Below, piece after piece: positions 13,916-22,874 of a stretch of 45,712 nt of DNA. The position numbers and the translations under genes are program-made. The DNA comes from Blautia sp. OF03-15BH (GTDB taxonomy: Bacteria > Bacillota > Clostridia > Lachnospirales > Lachnospiraceae). The notes beneath the pieces were generated by a model, which was given only the letters and a program-made list of their open reading frames with translations, did no database searches and was not told the DNA's origin. The stretch's first letter is position 1. Each line of letters begins with the position of its first letter. The stretch is from NCBI RefSeq assembly GCF_003463065.1, contig NZ_QSCM01000022.1, forward strand, positions 1-45,712, given 5' to 3'.

Positions 13916-15796
13916 TTATTCCTCGTTTTCTTTACACTTTTTATGAAAAAATTCATAGACTCTCCGGGCGCTCTGTTCATTCATGGAGGGGGCTTTTTTC
14001 AGTTCTTCCACCTCTGCTTCCCGGATTGCCTCCAGACTCTGGAATGTCCGCATGAGGGATTTTCTCCGGGTTGGCCCGATGCCTTCGATATCATCCAGAA
14101 TGGAATGTACCTGTTCCTTGCTTCGAAGAGACCGGTGATACTCGATCGCAAACCGGTGCGCTTCGTCCTGGATCCGTGTGATCAGACGGAACCCCTCACT
14201 GTTTGTATCAATGGGAATCTCCACATTATGGAAATAGAGTCCTCTGGTCCGGTGATTGTCATCCTTTACCATACCGCAGACCGGAATTTTCAGGTTCAGC
14301 CTGTTCAGAACCCGCAGCGCCACATTCACCTGACCTCTGCCGCCGTCCATCATGATGAGATCCGGGAAAATGCTGAATTTTCCAAATTCTTTTTCCAGAG
14401 CCGCCTCTTTGATCTCCGCCTGTTCATCCAGTCCATGGGAAAAACGCCGGGTCAGCACTTCTTCCATACTGGCGTAATCATCCGGTCCCTGAACCGTCTG
14501 GATCTTAAATTTCCGGTAATCGCTGCGTTTTGGCTTCCCCCGTTCATAAACGACCATGGAACCAACCGACTCAAAACCGCTGATATTGGAGATATCGTAG
14601 GCTTCCACCCTGGTCAGTTCCGGAAGCTGAAGCCATTCAGCGATTTCCTTCATGGCTCCTATGGTCCTTCCTTCTTCTTTTTTCATCCGGTCCTTATCCT
14701 GGCTCAGGATCATGGCCGCATTTTTCCCTGCCAGTTCCACAAGCTTTTCCTTGGTTCCTTTTTTCGGCACCCGGAGATAAACTTTCCCTCCACGCTTGGC
14801 AGAAAGCCAGTCACTGACTACCTGCTCATCCTCCACCTCACAGGGCAGCATGATCTCTCTCGGGATAAAAGGCGTTCCCGCATAAAACTGGGTAAGAAAG
14901 CTTCCCACAATATCCCGTTCCGTATCCTGCGGAGCTACCCTGAGGAAAAAATGATCCCTTCCGATCATCCTTCCATCACGGACAAAAAACAGCTGCACCA
15001 CTGCATCCGTATCCTGTATATCCACACCGATGATATCCTTATCTTCTCCGTCACTGACGGTGATCTTCTGCTTCTGTGCCACCTGTTTCACACTGTTGAG
15101 AAGCTCCCGCTGTTCAATCGCCGCCTCAAATTCCAGATTTTCTGCCGCTTCATTCATCCGTTCCGTGATCAGCTTCATGATGGGTTCATAATTCCCGTTC
15201 AGAAAATCCATCGCCTCACTGACATTTTTCCGGTATTCTTCTTTTGAAATATATCCCTGACAGGGAGCCTTGCACTGATGGATATGATAATTCAGACAAG
15301 GTCTCTCTTTTCCGATATCCCGCGGCAGATTCCGCTGACAGGAACGGATCTTATAAACCTTTCGCAGAAGTTCGATCGTATCCTTAACGGCCCCGGCACT
15401 GGTATAAGGTCCAAAATACCGGCTCTTGTCTTTGTTCATGGATCTGGAAAAAAGGATCCGCGGATACTCTTCCTGGACCGTCACTTTGATAAACGGATAG
15501 GTTTTGTCATCTTTCAGCATGGTATTGTATTTCGGACGATGCTCTTTGATCAGATTACACTCCAGAACCAGTGCTTCCAGTTCCGAATCGGTCACAATAT
15601 ACTCAAAACGCCGAATCCTGGTCACCATCTGATCGATCTTGGCTCCCTTGTTCCGACTGGCCTGAAAATACTGCCGCACCCGGTTTTTCAGAGAAACGGC
15701 CTTTCCCACATAGATAATGGCATCCTTCTCATCATGCATAATATAGACGCCGGGCTTTCCCGGCAACTTTTTCAGTTCTTCCTGAATATCAAACAT
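13916..15796 (-). CDS. uvrC: excinuclease ABC subunit C
   Basis: 626 residues, full length. UvrC makes the dual incisions in nucleotide excision repair with UvrA and UvrB. The N-terminal GIY-YIG nuclease is visible (LPGKPGVYIMHDE, IIYVGKAVSLKNRVRQYF). A Cys cluster (CQRN...CLNYHIHQCKAPC) and a UVR domain (about 195-235) follow. The RNase H-like C nuclease has VEAYDISNISG and LIMMDGGRGQV, and the tandem helix-hairpin-helix region ends the protein (IPGIGP-like DDIEGIGPTRRKSL). AGGAGG lies 8 nt upstream. It sits between ftsH and hprK; uvrC next to hprK is common in Firmicutes. Confidence 0.96.
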   Translation of the reverse strand: MFDIQEELKKLPGKPGVYIMHDEKDAIIYVGKAVSLKNRVRQYFQASRNKGAKIDQMVTRIRRFEYIVTDSELEALVLECNLIKEHRPKYNTMLKDDKTYPFIKVTVQEEYPRILFSRSMNKDKSRYFGPYTSAGAVKDTIELLRKVYKIRSCQRNLPRDIGKERPCLNYHIHQCKAPCQGYISKEEYRKNVSEAMDFLNGNYEPIMKLITERMNEAAENLEFEAAIEQRELLNSVKQVAQKQKITVSDGEDKDIIGVDIQDTDAVVQLFFVRDGRMIGRDHFFLRVAPQDTERDIVGSFLTQFYAGTPFIPREIMLPCEVEDEQVVSDWLSAKRGGKVYLRVPKKGTKEKLVELAGKNAAMILSQDKDRMKKEEGRTIGAMKEIAEWLQLPELTRVEAYDISNISGFESVGSMVVYERGKPKRSDYRKFKIQTVQGPDDYASMEEVLTRRFSHGLDEQAEIKEAALEKEFGKFSIFPDLIMMDGGRGQVNVALRVLNRLNLKIPVCGMVKDDNHRTRGLYFHNVEIPIDTNSEGFRLITRIQDEAHRFAIEYHRSLRSKEQVHSILDDIEGIGPTRRKSLMRTFQSLEAIREAEVEELKKAPSMNEQSARRVYEFFHKKCKENEE

Positions 15797-15813
15797 TTCT
15801 GTCCTCCTGTCAG

Positions 15814-15853
15814 AAAAGGCCGCCGGTCCGGAGGATCTCTCCAGACGGCAGCC
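15814..15853 (-). terminator. intrinsic terminator after ftsH
   Basis: Minus-strand stem GGCTGCCGTCTGGAG paired with CTCCGGACCGGCGGCC, followed by TTTTCTG, between ftsH and uvrC. Confidence 0.6.
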
Positions 15854-15871
15854 CTTGGAATCGACTGTGTC

Positions 15872-17839
15872 TTACACGGTTGTATCTTCTTTATTTTCTA
15901 TGGTTTCCGTCTCTTTGACCTCTGCCGCCTCGCTCGCGCTCTCCGGCTGATCCTCTTTCTCCACCTGATCAAAGATCTCCATAAATTCCTTACCGGAAAT
16001 GGTTTCCTTTTTGATCAGGAACTCTGCGATCTGATCCAGTGCCTTCCGATGCTCCGTCAGAAGACGTTTCGCCTCATCGTAGGACTCCTGAAGAACCTTC
16101 CGCACTTCCTCGTCCACCTCTGCTGCAGTGACATCACTGCAGTTCATGACCGTCCGGTCATCCAGATACTGGTTTGCTGAGATCTCCAGTCCCATAAGGC
16201 CGAATTTCTTTGACATACCATACTGCGTCACCATGGCTCTGGCGATCTTTGTCGCCTGCTCGATATCATTGGAAGCGCCTGTGGTCACGGAATCAAAAAC
16301 GATTTCTTCTGCCGCACGGCCACCCACACACTCCACCAGACGGGCACGAAGCTCATCCTCGGAACTTAAATATTTCTCTTCCTCCGGCACATTCATAACG
16401 TACCCAAGTGCTCCCATGGTCCTGGGAACAATGGTGATCTTCTGCACCGGCTCGGAATGCTTCTGAAGTGCACTCACAAGTGCATGTCCCACTTCATGAT
16501 AAGAAACGATCTCCCGTTCCTTCTGGCTCAGAATCTTGTTTTTCTTCTCTTTACCGACGAGAACCACTTCCACTGCCTCAAAAAGATCTTTCTGGGATAC
16601 CCGGTTACGGCCTTTCTTGACTGCCAGAATTGCCGCCTCATTGATCATGTTCGCCAGATCAGAACCGACCGCTCCGCTGGTGGCAAGTGCGATCTCTTCA
16701 AAATTAACGGTCTCATCCAGATGAACATTCTTCGCATGCACTTTGAGGATATCCACACGCCCCTTAAGATCCGGACGATCTACGATGACTCTCCGGTCAA
16801 AACGGCCAGGGCGGAGAAGGGCGGAATCCAGTACCTCCGGACGGTTGGTTGCCGCCAGGATCAGGAGACCACTGGAGGTATCAAAGCCATCCATCTCTGC
16901 CAGAAGCTGGTTCAGAGTCTGTTCCCGTTCGTCGTTTCCACCACCGTACCGGCTGTCACGGCTTTTACCAATCGCATCGATCTCATCGATAAAAATGATG
17001 CACGGGGCATTTTTCTTCGCCTCATCAAAGAGTTCGCGGACACGGGATGCACCTACACCGACAAACATTTCCACGAAATCAGAACCGGAAATGGAAAAGA
17101 AAGGCACATGTGCCTCACCGGCTACCGCCTTCGCCAGAAGCGTCTTACCGGTTCCCGGAGGCCCGACAAGAAGTGCTCCTTTGGGAAGCTTGGCTCCAAT
17201 GGTCGTATACTTTCCGGGATTTTCCAGAAAATCCACCACTTCCTGAAGAGATTCCTTCGCTTCATCCTGTCCTGCCACATCTTTGAAGGTTACGCCTGTC
17301 TCCTTCTGGGAATAAACCTTTGCTTTGTTTTTTCCCACATTCATGACACCTCCGCCGCCGGCCATTTTCCGCATGATGAAACCAAATGCCACCCATACAA
17401 GGACCAGAGGGATCACCAGACTTAAAATATTGTAGAGGATCGCTCCCGTCACATCCGGGATCTCCTGTGTGTAGTCCACACCGGCTGCTTCCAGCTTCTG
17501 CTGCAGATTGTCATCTGCCATCACACCTGTATAATAGGTCAGCTTCATCCCAGGGAAAGGCTGGTTTTTCGGTGTGATCTCGATCTCGCTGGACTGGATG
17601 ACCACCTTATCCACTTCTCCGTTTTCCAGCATTTTCATGAACTGATTATAAGTGATCTCCTTTTCCGTGGAGTCCTTGAGTATCCCGTTCATAAAATTTA
17701 CCAGAAGAAGCACTACCAGGGAAATCACTAGAAAAATCAGAATGGTCTGACCGTTCTTCGTTCCCTTGCCATTCCGGTTATTATTTTGATCGCCTGGTCT
17801 CTGATCAGGGTCTCCGCCAGGTATTTGATTATGGTTCAT
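15872..17839 (-). CDS. ftsH: ATP-dependent zinc metalloprotease FtsH
   Basis: 655 residues. Membrane-bound AAA protease that degrades misfolded membrane and regulatory proteins. A hydrophilic Asn/Gly-rich start precedes transmembrane helix 1 (about 32-50), an extracellular FtsH-ext domain, and helix 2 (about 133-156). The AAA domain has Walker A GPPGTGKT (226-233), Walker B CIIFIDEIDAIG and the second region of homology RPEVLDSALLRPGRFDRR. The zinc site HEVGH begins at H448. An acidic tail ends at ENKEDTTV. AGGAGG 7-8 nt upstream and a strong promoter support the start. Confidence 0.97.
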   Translation of the reverse strand: MNHNQIPGGDPDQRPGDQNNNRNGKGTKNGQTILIFLVISLVVLLLVNFMNGILKDSTEKEITYNQFMKMLENGEVDKVVIQSSEIEITPKNQPFPGMKLTYYTGVMADDNLQQKLEAAGVDYTQEIPDVTGAILYNILSLVIPLVLVWVAFGFIMRKMAGGGGVMNVGKNKAKVYSQKETGVTFKDVAGQDEAKESLQEVVDFLENPGKYTTIGAKLPKGALLVGPPGTGKTLLAKAVAGEAHVPFFSISGSDFVEMFVGVGASRVRELFDEAKKNAPCIIFIDEIDAIGKSRDSRYGGGNDEREQTLNQLLAEMDGFDTSSGLLILAATNRPEVLDSALLRPGRFDRRVIVDRPDLKGRVDILKVHAKNVHLDETVNFEEIALATSGAVGSDLANMINEAAILAVKKGRNRVSQKDLFEAVEVVLVGKEKKNKILSQKEREIVSYHEVGHALVSALQKHSEPVQKITIVPRTMGALGYVMNVPEEEKYLSSEDELRARLVECVGGRAAEEIVFDSVTTGASNDIEQATKIARAMVTQYGMSKKFGLMGLEISANQYLDDRTVMNCSDVTAAEVDEEVRKVLQESYDEAKRLLTEHRKALDQIAEFLIKKETISGKEFMEIFDQVEKEDQPESASEAAEVKETETIENKEDTTV

Positions 17840-17868
17840 TTTTTTCCTCCTAAAAACTAATCTCTTCC

Positions 17869-17897
17869 ATTATAAAGATTGTTCTTCCAGAAATCAA
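17869..17897 (-). promoter_or_regulatory. sigma-A promoter of ftsH
   Basis: Minus strand TTGATT (17892-17897), 17-bp spacer, TATAAT (17869-17874). Confidence 0.65.
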
Positions 17898-18033
17898 TAG
17901 ACAGATTTCAAAAGGTCTGCAAAAAATGAAAGAAAAGTATGGAAAAATGTCGGCGCTTTGTGTATACTGAGAATAATGGAGTTAAATTTTTTGGCTCTAA
18001 ATTTCGTAAAAGAAGAATGGGAATGAATAACAG

Positions 18034-19512
18034 ATGAAAATTGGATTTGACAACGACAAATATCTGAAAATGCAGTCCGAACATATCCGTGAACGGATCA
18101 ATCAGTTCGGTAACAAGCTTTACATGGAGTTCGGCGGAAAGCTTTTTGACGATTATCACGCTTCCCGTGTTCTTCCCGGTTTTGCGCCGGACAGCAAGCT
18201 GCGCATGCTCATGCAGCTCTCTGACCAGGCTGAGATCGTCATCGTGATCAGTGCCGGTGACATTGAGAAAAACAAAGTCCGTGGTGATCTTGGCATCACC
18301 TATGCAGCAGATGTGCTTCGTCTCATTGATGTTTTCAAGGACCGCGGTCTGTATGTGGGAAGTGTTGCCATCACCCAGTACTCCGGTCAGCGTGCAGCTG
18401 ATGCTTTCAAGCAGCGTCTGAACGAACTTGGCATCAAAGTCTACACCCTTTACAATATTGAGGGCTATCCCAGCAATATCCCTCTGATCGTCAGTGACGA
18501 GGGGTACGGAAAAAATGAATACATTGAGACCACCCGTCCTCTGGTCGTGATCACAGCTCCGGGACCGGGAAGCGGAAAAATGGCCGCCTGCCTTTCCCAG
18601 CTCTATCATGAACACAAACGCGGGATCCCGGCCGGTTACGCCAAGTTTGAAACCTTCCCGATCTGGAATCTCCCCCTGAAGCATCCGGTAAACCTGGCTT
18701 ACGAGGCAGCCACTGCCGATCTGAACGATGTAAACATGATCGATCCCTTCCATCTGGAAGCTTATGGAAAAACCACGGTAAACTATAACCGTGATATTGA
18801 GATCTTCCCGGTCCTGAATGAGATCTTCACACAGATCTACGGGGAAAGCCCTTACAAATCTCCCACCGATATGGGTGTTAATATGGCAGGCAACTGTATC
18901 ATCGATGATGAAATCTGCCAGGAGGCTTCCCGTCAGGAGATCATCCGCCGTTACTATAACGCCATGGATGCCAGAAAGTCCGGCAAAGGCTCCGAATCTG
19001 AGATCTTCAAGCTGGAAGTCCTCATGAAAAAAGCCGGCGTTACGGTTCATGACCGAAAGGTCGTGGATGCTGCCCTTTCCTATGCGGAAGAGACCGGTGC
19101 TCCTGCTGCCGCCCTGGAACTGGATAACGGAAAAATGATTCTTGGAAAAACCTCAGATCTTCTGGGTGCTCTTTCTGCCGTGCTTCTGAATGCCTTAAAA
19201 GAGCTGGCCGGTATCGACCGTCATTACCATGTGATCTCTCCGGCAGCCATTGAACCGATCCAGCTTCTGAAGACCGAATATCTGGGAAGCCACAACCCCA
19301 GACTGCACACCGATGAGGTTCTGATCGCTCTTTCCACCACCGCCGCATCTGACCAGGCAGCCCGTCAGGCACTGGAGCAGCTTTCCAGACTCTCCGGCTG
19401 TCAGGCTCATACCTCGGTCATGCTTTCTGAAGTGGATATCAAGATTTTCAAACGCCTGGGCATCCAGCTTACCATGGAGCCGCAGTATGAGAATGACCAT
19501 ATTTATCACTGA
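18034..19512 (+). CDS. DUF1846 / UPF0371 family protein
   Basis: 492 residues, the usual family length, with MKIGFDNDKYLKMQ at the start and conserved blocks FGGKLFDDYHASRVLPGF, APGPGSGKMAACLSQLYHE, NIEIFPVL-type and SHNPRLHTDEVLIAL. Crystal structures of the family show a multidomain alpha/beta fold with a possible nucleotide-binding P-loop-like segment, but the reaction is unknown. The ribosome site is weak (GGGAATGAATAACAG before the ATG). It is divergent from ftsH; a TATACT at 17962-17967 could be its -10. Confidence 0.88.
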   Translation: MKIGFDNDKYLKMQSEHIRERINQFGNKLYMEFGGKLFDDYHASRVLPGFAPDSKLRMLMQLSDQAEIVIVISAGDIEKNKVRGDLGITYAADVLRLIDVFKDRGLYVGSVAITQYSGQRAADAFKQRLNELGIKVYTLYNIEGYPSNIPLIVSDEGYGKNEYIETTRPLVVITAPGPGSGKMAACLSQLYHEHKRGIPAGYAKFETFPIWNLPLKHPVNLAYEAATADLNDVNMIDPFHLEAYGKTTVNYNRDIEIFPVLNEIFTQIYGESPYKSPTDMGVNMAGNCIIDDEICQEASRQEIIRRYYNAMDARKSGKGSESEIFKLEVLMKKAGVTVHDRKVVDAALSYAEETGAPAAALELDNGKMILGKTSDLLGALSAVLLNALKELAGIDRHYHVISPAAIEPIQLLKTEYLGSHNPRLHTDEVLIALSTTAASDQAARQALEQLSRLSGCQAHTSVMLSEVDIKIFKRLGIQLTMEPQYENDHIYH

Positions 19513-19701
19513 TGGAGTGAACACTTGTAAACATTTTGTTTTTTCTGTTTTTTACACTGGCCGGAACGGGATTTTTTTCCTTTTCCGGTCAGTTTTTTCT
19601 GCCTTTTCAGATATTTTTCCTCTTTTTGGCACACTCCTTGCCTGCTCCGTTTGCAGATACGAAAGTGAAAATATTTTATCTGAAAGTGTCCACAAGTTTG
19701 T

Positions 19702-19730
19702 TTGCATTTTTTACATTATTGATATACAAT
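19702..19730 (+). promoter_or_regulatory. sigma-A promoter of nagB-nagA
   Basis: TTGCAT (19702-19707), 17-bp spacer, TACAAT (19725-19730). A weak cre-like word lies just upstream (about 19681-19695) but matches poorly. Confidence 0.65.
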
Positions 19731-19770
19731 AAAGACAGCAAAAACGAGAGTTTACAAAAGGAGAAGAATT

Positions 19771-20511
19771 ATGAGAATTATCAAAACCAAAGATTACAAC
19801 GATATGAGCAGAAAGGCAGCCGATATCATGGCTTCTGTCATCACTCTGAATCCGACCTGCACACTGGGTCTGGCAACCGGTTCTACCCCGATCGGTCTTT
19901 ACAAAAACCTGATCGCATCCTACGAGAGCGGAAATCTTGATTTTTCCAAAGTCCACAGCATCAATCTGGACGAGTACAAAGGTCTCTCCGGTGACAATGA
20001 CCAGAGCTATCGTTACTTCATGAACCATAACCTCTTTGACCATGTCAACATCGACAAAGCAAACACCAACGTTCCCAACGGACTGGAGCCGGATTCTGAC
20101 AAGGCCTGCGAAGCTTACAATGAGATCATCCACGCTGCTGGCGGCGTTGACATCCAGCTGCTTGGTCTTGGACGCAATGGTCACATCGGTTTCAATGAGC
20201 CCTGCGATCACTTCCCGAAGGAAACGCACTGTGTAGATCTGACCCCCAGCACCATCGATGCAAACAAACGCTTCTTTGAAAAAGAAGAGGATGTTCCCCG
20301 TCAGGCTTATACTATGGGAATCCAGACCATCATGCAGGCAAAGAAAGTGCTTCTGGTAGCCAGCGGTGCTGACAAAGCAGAGGCTCTTGCAAAAACGATT
20401 GAAGGACCGGTAACTCCCGAAGTTCCCGCTTCCATCCTTCAGTTCCATCCAGATGTAACGATCGTAGCTGATGAAGCTGCTCTCTCTCTTGTGAAAAGCA
20501 AAATTGACTAA
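19771..20511 (+). CDS. nagB: glucosamine-6-phosphate deaminase
   Basis: 246 residues. It converts glucosamine-6-phosphate to fructose-6-phosphate and ammonia. Family motifs: LGLATGSTPIGLY (phosphate loop), HSINLDEYKGL with the catalytic Asp, LLGLGRNGHIGFNEP with the catalytic His, and a lid segment near YTMGIQTIMQAKK. The length fits the short Firmicute NagB that lacks the allosteric C-terminal extension of the E. coli enzyme. AAGGAGAAG precedes the ATG. It forms an operon with nagA 31 nt downstream for amino-sugar catabolism. Confidence 0.96.
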   Translation: MRIIKTKDYNDMSRKAADIMASVITLNPTCTLGLATGSTPIGLYKNLIASYESGNLDFSKVHSINLDEYKGLSGDNDQSYRYFMNHNLFDHVNIDKANTNVPNGLEPDSDKACEAYNEIIHAAGGVDIQLLGLGRNGHIGFNEPCDHFPKETHCVDLTPSTIDANKRFFEKEEDVPRQAYTMGIQTIMQAKKVLLVASGADKAEALAKTIEGPVTPEVPASILQFHPDVTIVADEAALSLVKSKID

Positions 20512-20542
20512 TGACTTTGACTGAAAAGGAGTCCTGATATTT

Positions 20543-21655
20543 ATGATCATCAAGAATGCTTCCGTTTTTCAGGAAGACGGTACTTTCAAAACACAGGATA
20601 TTTATGTAGAAGGCGATAAGATTGCAGAAAGCGGCAGCGGCGATGTGATCGATGCCACCGGTCTCATTGCCATTCCGGGACTTACCGATATCCATTTCCA
20701 TGGCTGTATGCGTCACGATTTCTGCGACGGCACCACGGAGGCAATCCAGACTCTGGCTGATTATGAGCTTTCTGTTGGCGTCACCACCATCTGTCCGGCT
20801 ACCATGACATTCAGCGAAGAGATCCTCGCCGGTATCATGAAAGCTGCTGCTTCCTATGAAAACAAAACCGGTGCCGAGCTGGTTGGCATCAACATGGAAG
20901 GTCCTTTTATCTCTCCGGCAAAAAAAGGTGCTCAGAACGGTATCTACATCCATAATCCGGATGTTGCTATGTTCCGCCGTCTTCAGGAGATTTCCGGCGG
21001 TCTCATCAAGCTTTGTGATATTGCTCCGGAAACAGAAGGTTCCATGGAATTCATCGATGAACTCAAAGATGAAGTAGGTATCTCCATTGCCCACACCACC
21101 GCTGACTATGACATTGCAAAAGAGGCGTATGACCGCGGTGCCCGTCATGCCACTCATCTTTACAATGCCATGCCGCCCTTCTCACACCGGGCTCCCGGCG
21201 TTATCGGTGCCGCCTGCGACAGCGACCATGTACGGGTAGAACTGATCTGCGACGGTGTTCACCTGCATCCAGCCACTGTGCGCACCACCTTCAAGATGTT
21301 TGGTGACGACAGGATCTGTCTGATCAGTGACAGTATGATGGCTACCGGTCTTTCCGACGGTGATTATTCCCTTGGCGGCCAGCCGGTAAAGGTAGTTGGA
21401 AATCTGGCTACCCTGGCTGACGGCACCATTGCAGGCAGTGCGACAAACCTGATGGACTGCATGCGCACCGCTGTGAAAAAAATGGGAATTCCTCTGGGAA
21501 GTGCAGTCAAATGCGCCGCTGTCAATCCGGCAAAAGCCATCGGCATCTATGATACCTACGGCAGCATCACCCCTGGCAAAAAAGCTAATATCGTTCTTCT
21601 GGACCAGGATCTGAACATGAAACATCTGATCTTCAAAGGCAAACTTCAGAAATAA
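20543..21655 (+). CDS. nagA: N-acetylglucosamine-6-phosphate deacetylase
   Basis: 370 residues. Amidohydrolase removing acetate from GlcNAc-6-P to feed NagB. Metal and active-site motifs are present: DIHFHGCMRHDFCDG, MEGPFISPAKKGAQN (metal-binding Glu), AHTTADYD (metal His), HATHLYNAMPPFSHR (His and substrate loop) and ISDSMMATG (catalytic Asp). The start ATG has AAGGAG 11 nt upstream. It shares the nagB promoter and ends at a strong terminator. The order nagB-nagA is the reverse of the common nagA-nagB order. Confidence 0.96.
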   Translation: MIIKNASVFQEDGTFKTQDIYVEGDKIAESGSGDVIDATGLIAIPGLTDIHFHGCMRHDFCDGTTEAIQTLADYELSVGVTTICPATMTFSEEILAGIMKAAASYENKTGAELVGINMEGPFISPAKKGAQNGIYIHNPDVAMFRRLQEISGGLIKLCDIAPETEGSMEFIDELKDEVGISIAHTTADYDIAKEAYDRGARHATHLYNAMPPFSHRAPGVIGAACDSDHVRVELICDGVHLHPATVRTTFKMFGDDRICLISDSMMATGLSDGDYSLGGQPVKVVGNLATLADGTIAGSATNLMDCMRTAVKKMGIPLGSAVKCAAVNPAKAIGIYDTYGSITPGKKANIVLLDQDLNMKHLIFKGKLQK

Positions 21656-21706
21656 GACCATAAAAAAAGAACCCTTCCGTCTGTACGGGGTTCTTTTTTT
21701 ATGGTC
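21656..21706. terminator. bidirectional intrinsic terminator
   Basis: GACCATAAAAAAAGAACCC pairs with GGGTTCTTTTTTTATGGTC around a short loop, closing nagA (+) and the diesterase gene (-). Confidence 0.88.
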
Positions 21707-21735
21707 ATTTTCAGTTTTTGTCAGGACTTTTTCTT

Positions 21736-22602
21736 CTATTCTTCATCCAGCTTATTATTATAGCCCTCGAAGATCACCAGGCTTCCCTCTTTTTTCAGGA
21801 AATCTGCCAGTTCTTCATCACGGACTGTCCAGGAAAATTCCTGTACGCCATAGAGTCCCTTGATGATGCGGAAAGCCAGACGGTCTCTGTCCATATACTG
21901 ATAAGAAATAAAATCGGGCTGCGTGATAAAATCAAACAGCAGGTGGCTGGCAAAAAAATCATAGATTGGCACCACATTGGTTCCATGTCTCCGGAAATGC
22001 TCCATGAGCTGTCCTCTTGGAACCTCCGGACAGTTTTTCCGAAACCACCATAACACTCTCGGATCAAAGGACTGGATCGCATAGGTTCCTTCGTAGCCGC
22101 TTAAGCACTCTTTCAACTTCTGACAAAGCTTCATATAGCGTTTACTCATCACATTGTTGTCCGTCTTCAGTTCAATCAGAAGCGGAACCTTGCTGTCTAC
22201 CAGCGACAGAACATCCTTAAAAAGCGGCATCGTCTCATCCGTTCCAAACAGCTTATAGCTCTGCAGCTCCTTTAAAGTGCTGCTATCCACTTTCAGGCTG
22301 CTGTCGCAGGCACGCACCAGATTGTCATCATGAAAAACCACCAGTTCTCCATCGCTGGTCAAATGAATGTCCAGCTCAATACCGGAATTTTTGTCGATTG
22401 CCCGCTGAAAAGCCGGCATCGTATTTTCTGCAATTCCTTCCCTCATATCATAGAGTCCCCGGTGAGCATAATCATATTGCTGGATCACTTCCATGGAAAC
22501 TCTTCCTTTTCTGGCCGGTTTCATAGCCAGGATATTCATAAGTCCAAGTGCAACTACCGGCATCCAGATCCTGTATTTCCATTTTTTTCTCATTGCTGTC
22601 AT
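21736..22602 (-). CDS. glycerophosphodiester phosphodiesterase
   Basis: 288 residues. It hydrolyses glycerophosphodiesters to glycerol-3-phosphate and an alcohol. An N-terminal membrane helix (about 10-28, WMPVVALGLMNILAM) probably anchors it outside the membrane. Catalytic motifs: YAHRG (His), ENTMPAF (Glu), ELDIHLTSDGELVVFHDD (metal Glu/Asp and second His), LLIELK. No good ribosome site precedes either the first ATG or the one three codons later, so the start is uncertain. A MITE-like repeat lies directly upstream and has probably taken over the 5' region. Confidence 0.87.
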   Translation of the reverse strand: MTAMRKKWKYRIWMPVVALGLMNILAMKPARKGRVSMEVIQQYDYAHRGLYDMREGIAENTMPAFQRAIDKNSGIELDIHLTSDGELVVFHDDNLVRACDSSLKVDSSTLKELQSYKLFGTDETMPLFKDVLSLVDSKVPLLIELKTDNNVMSKRYMKLCQKLKECLSGYEGTYAIQSFDPRVLWWFRKNCPEVPRGQLMEHFRRHGTNVVPIYDFFASHLLFDFITQPDFISYQYMDRDRLAFRIIKGLYGVQEFSWTVRDEELADFLKKEGSLVIFEGYNNKLDEE

Positions 22603-22627
22603 CTCATTTCTCAGATTATCTAAAAAG

Positions 22628-22811
22628 GTAACTATTCAGGACGTTCAAAACAACAGGCCACAGACTCGCGCATTGCATGCGCTCTCGCTGCATTCGCAGC
22701 TTTTGTCTGAGGCTAATGGGCGTTCCGCCCATTCCGAAATGAAAATTCATCCTATTGCAAACAAGTTTGCATAGTCTGATTTTTCATTTCGCTGATGTTC
22801 TGAACTGTTAC
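22628..22811. repeat. MITE-like element, copy A
   Basis: 184 bp with imperfect terminal inverted repeats: GTAACTATTCAGGAC at the left and the complement of GTAACAGTTCAGAAC at the right (12 of 15 match). Internally there are AATGGGCG/CGCCCATT and a long stem CGAAATGAAAATTCA with TGATTTTTCATTTCG enclosing TTGCAAAC/GTTTGC. AAAAG occurs at both edges. It fills the gap between two minus-strand genes and has no coding capacity. The same termini occur in copy B near 36.8 kb. Confidence 0.6.
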
Positions 22812-22874
22812 AAAAGATTATAACACACTTCCTGTAGAAAAAGAGACAGCTTCCGGCAAAAAATTTCAAAATTT

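Noticed and set aside
17908..19050. 380-codon minus-strand frame opposite the DUF1846 gene
   Set aside because: The plus strand matches a known full-length family; the opposite frame has no family features.
19681..19695. cre-like word upstream of the nagB promoter
   Set aside because: Several mismatches to the CcpA site consensus, including the central CG; too weak to call.
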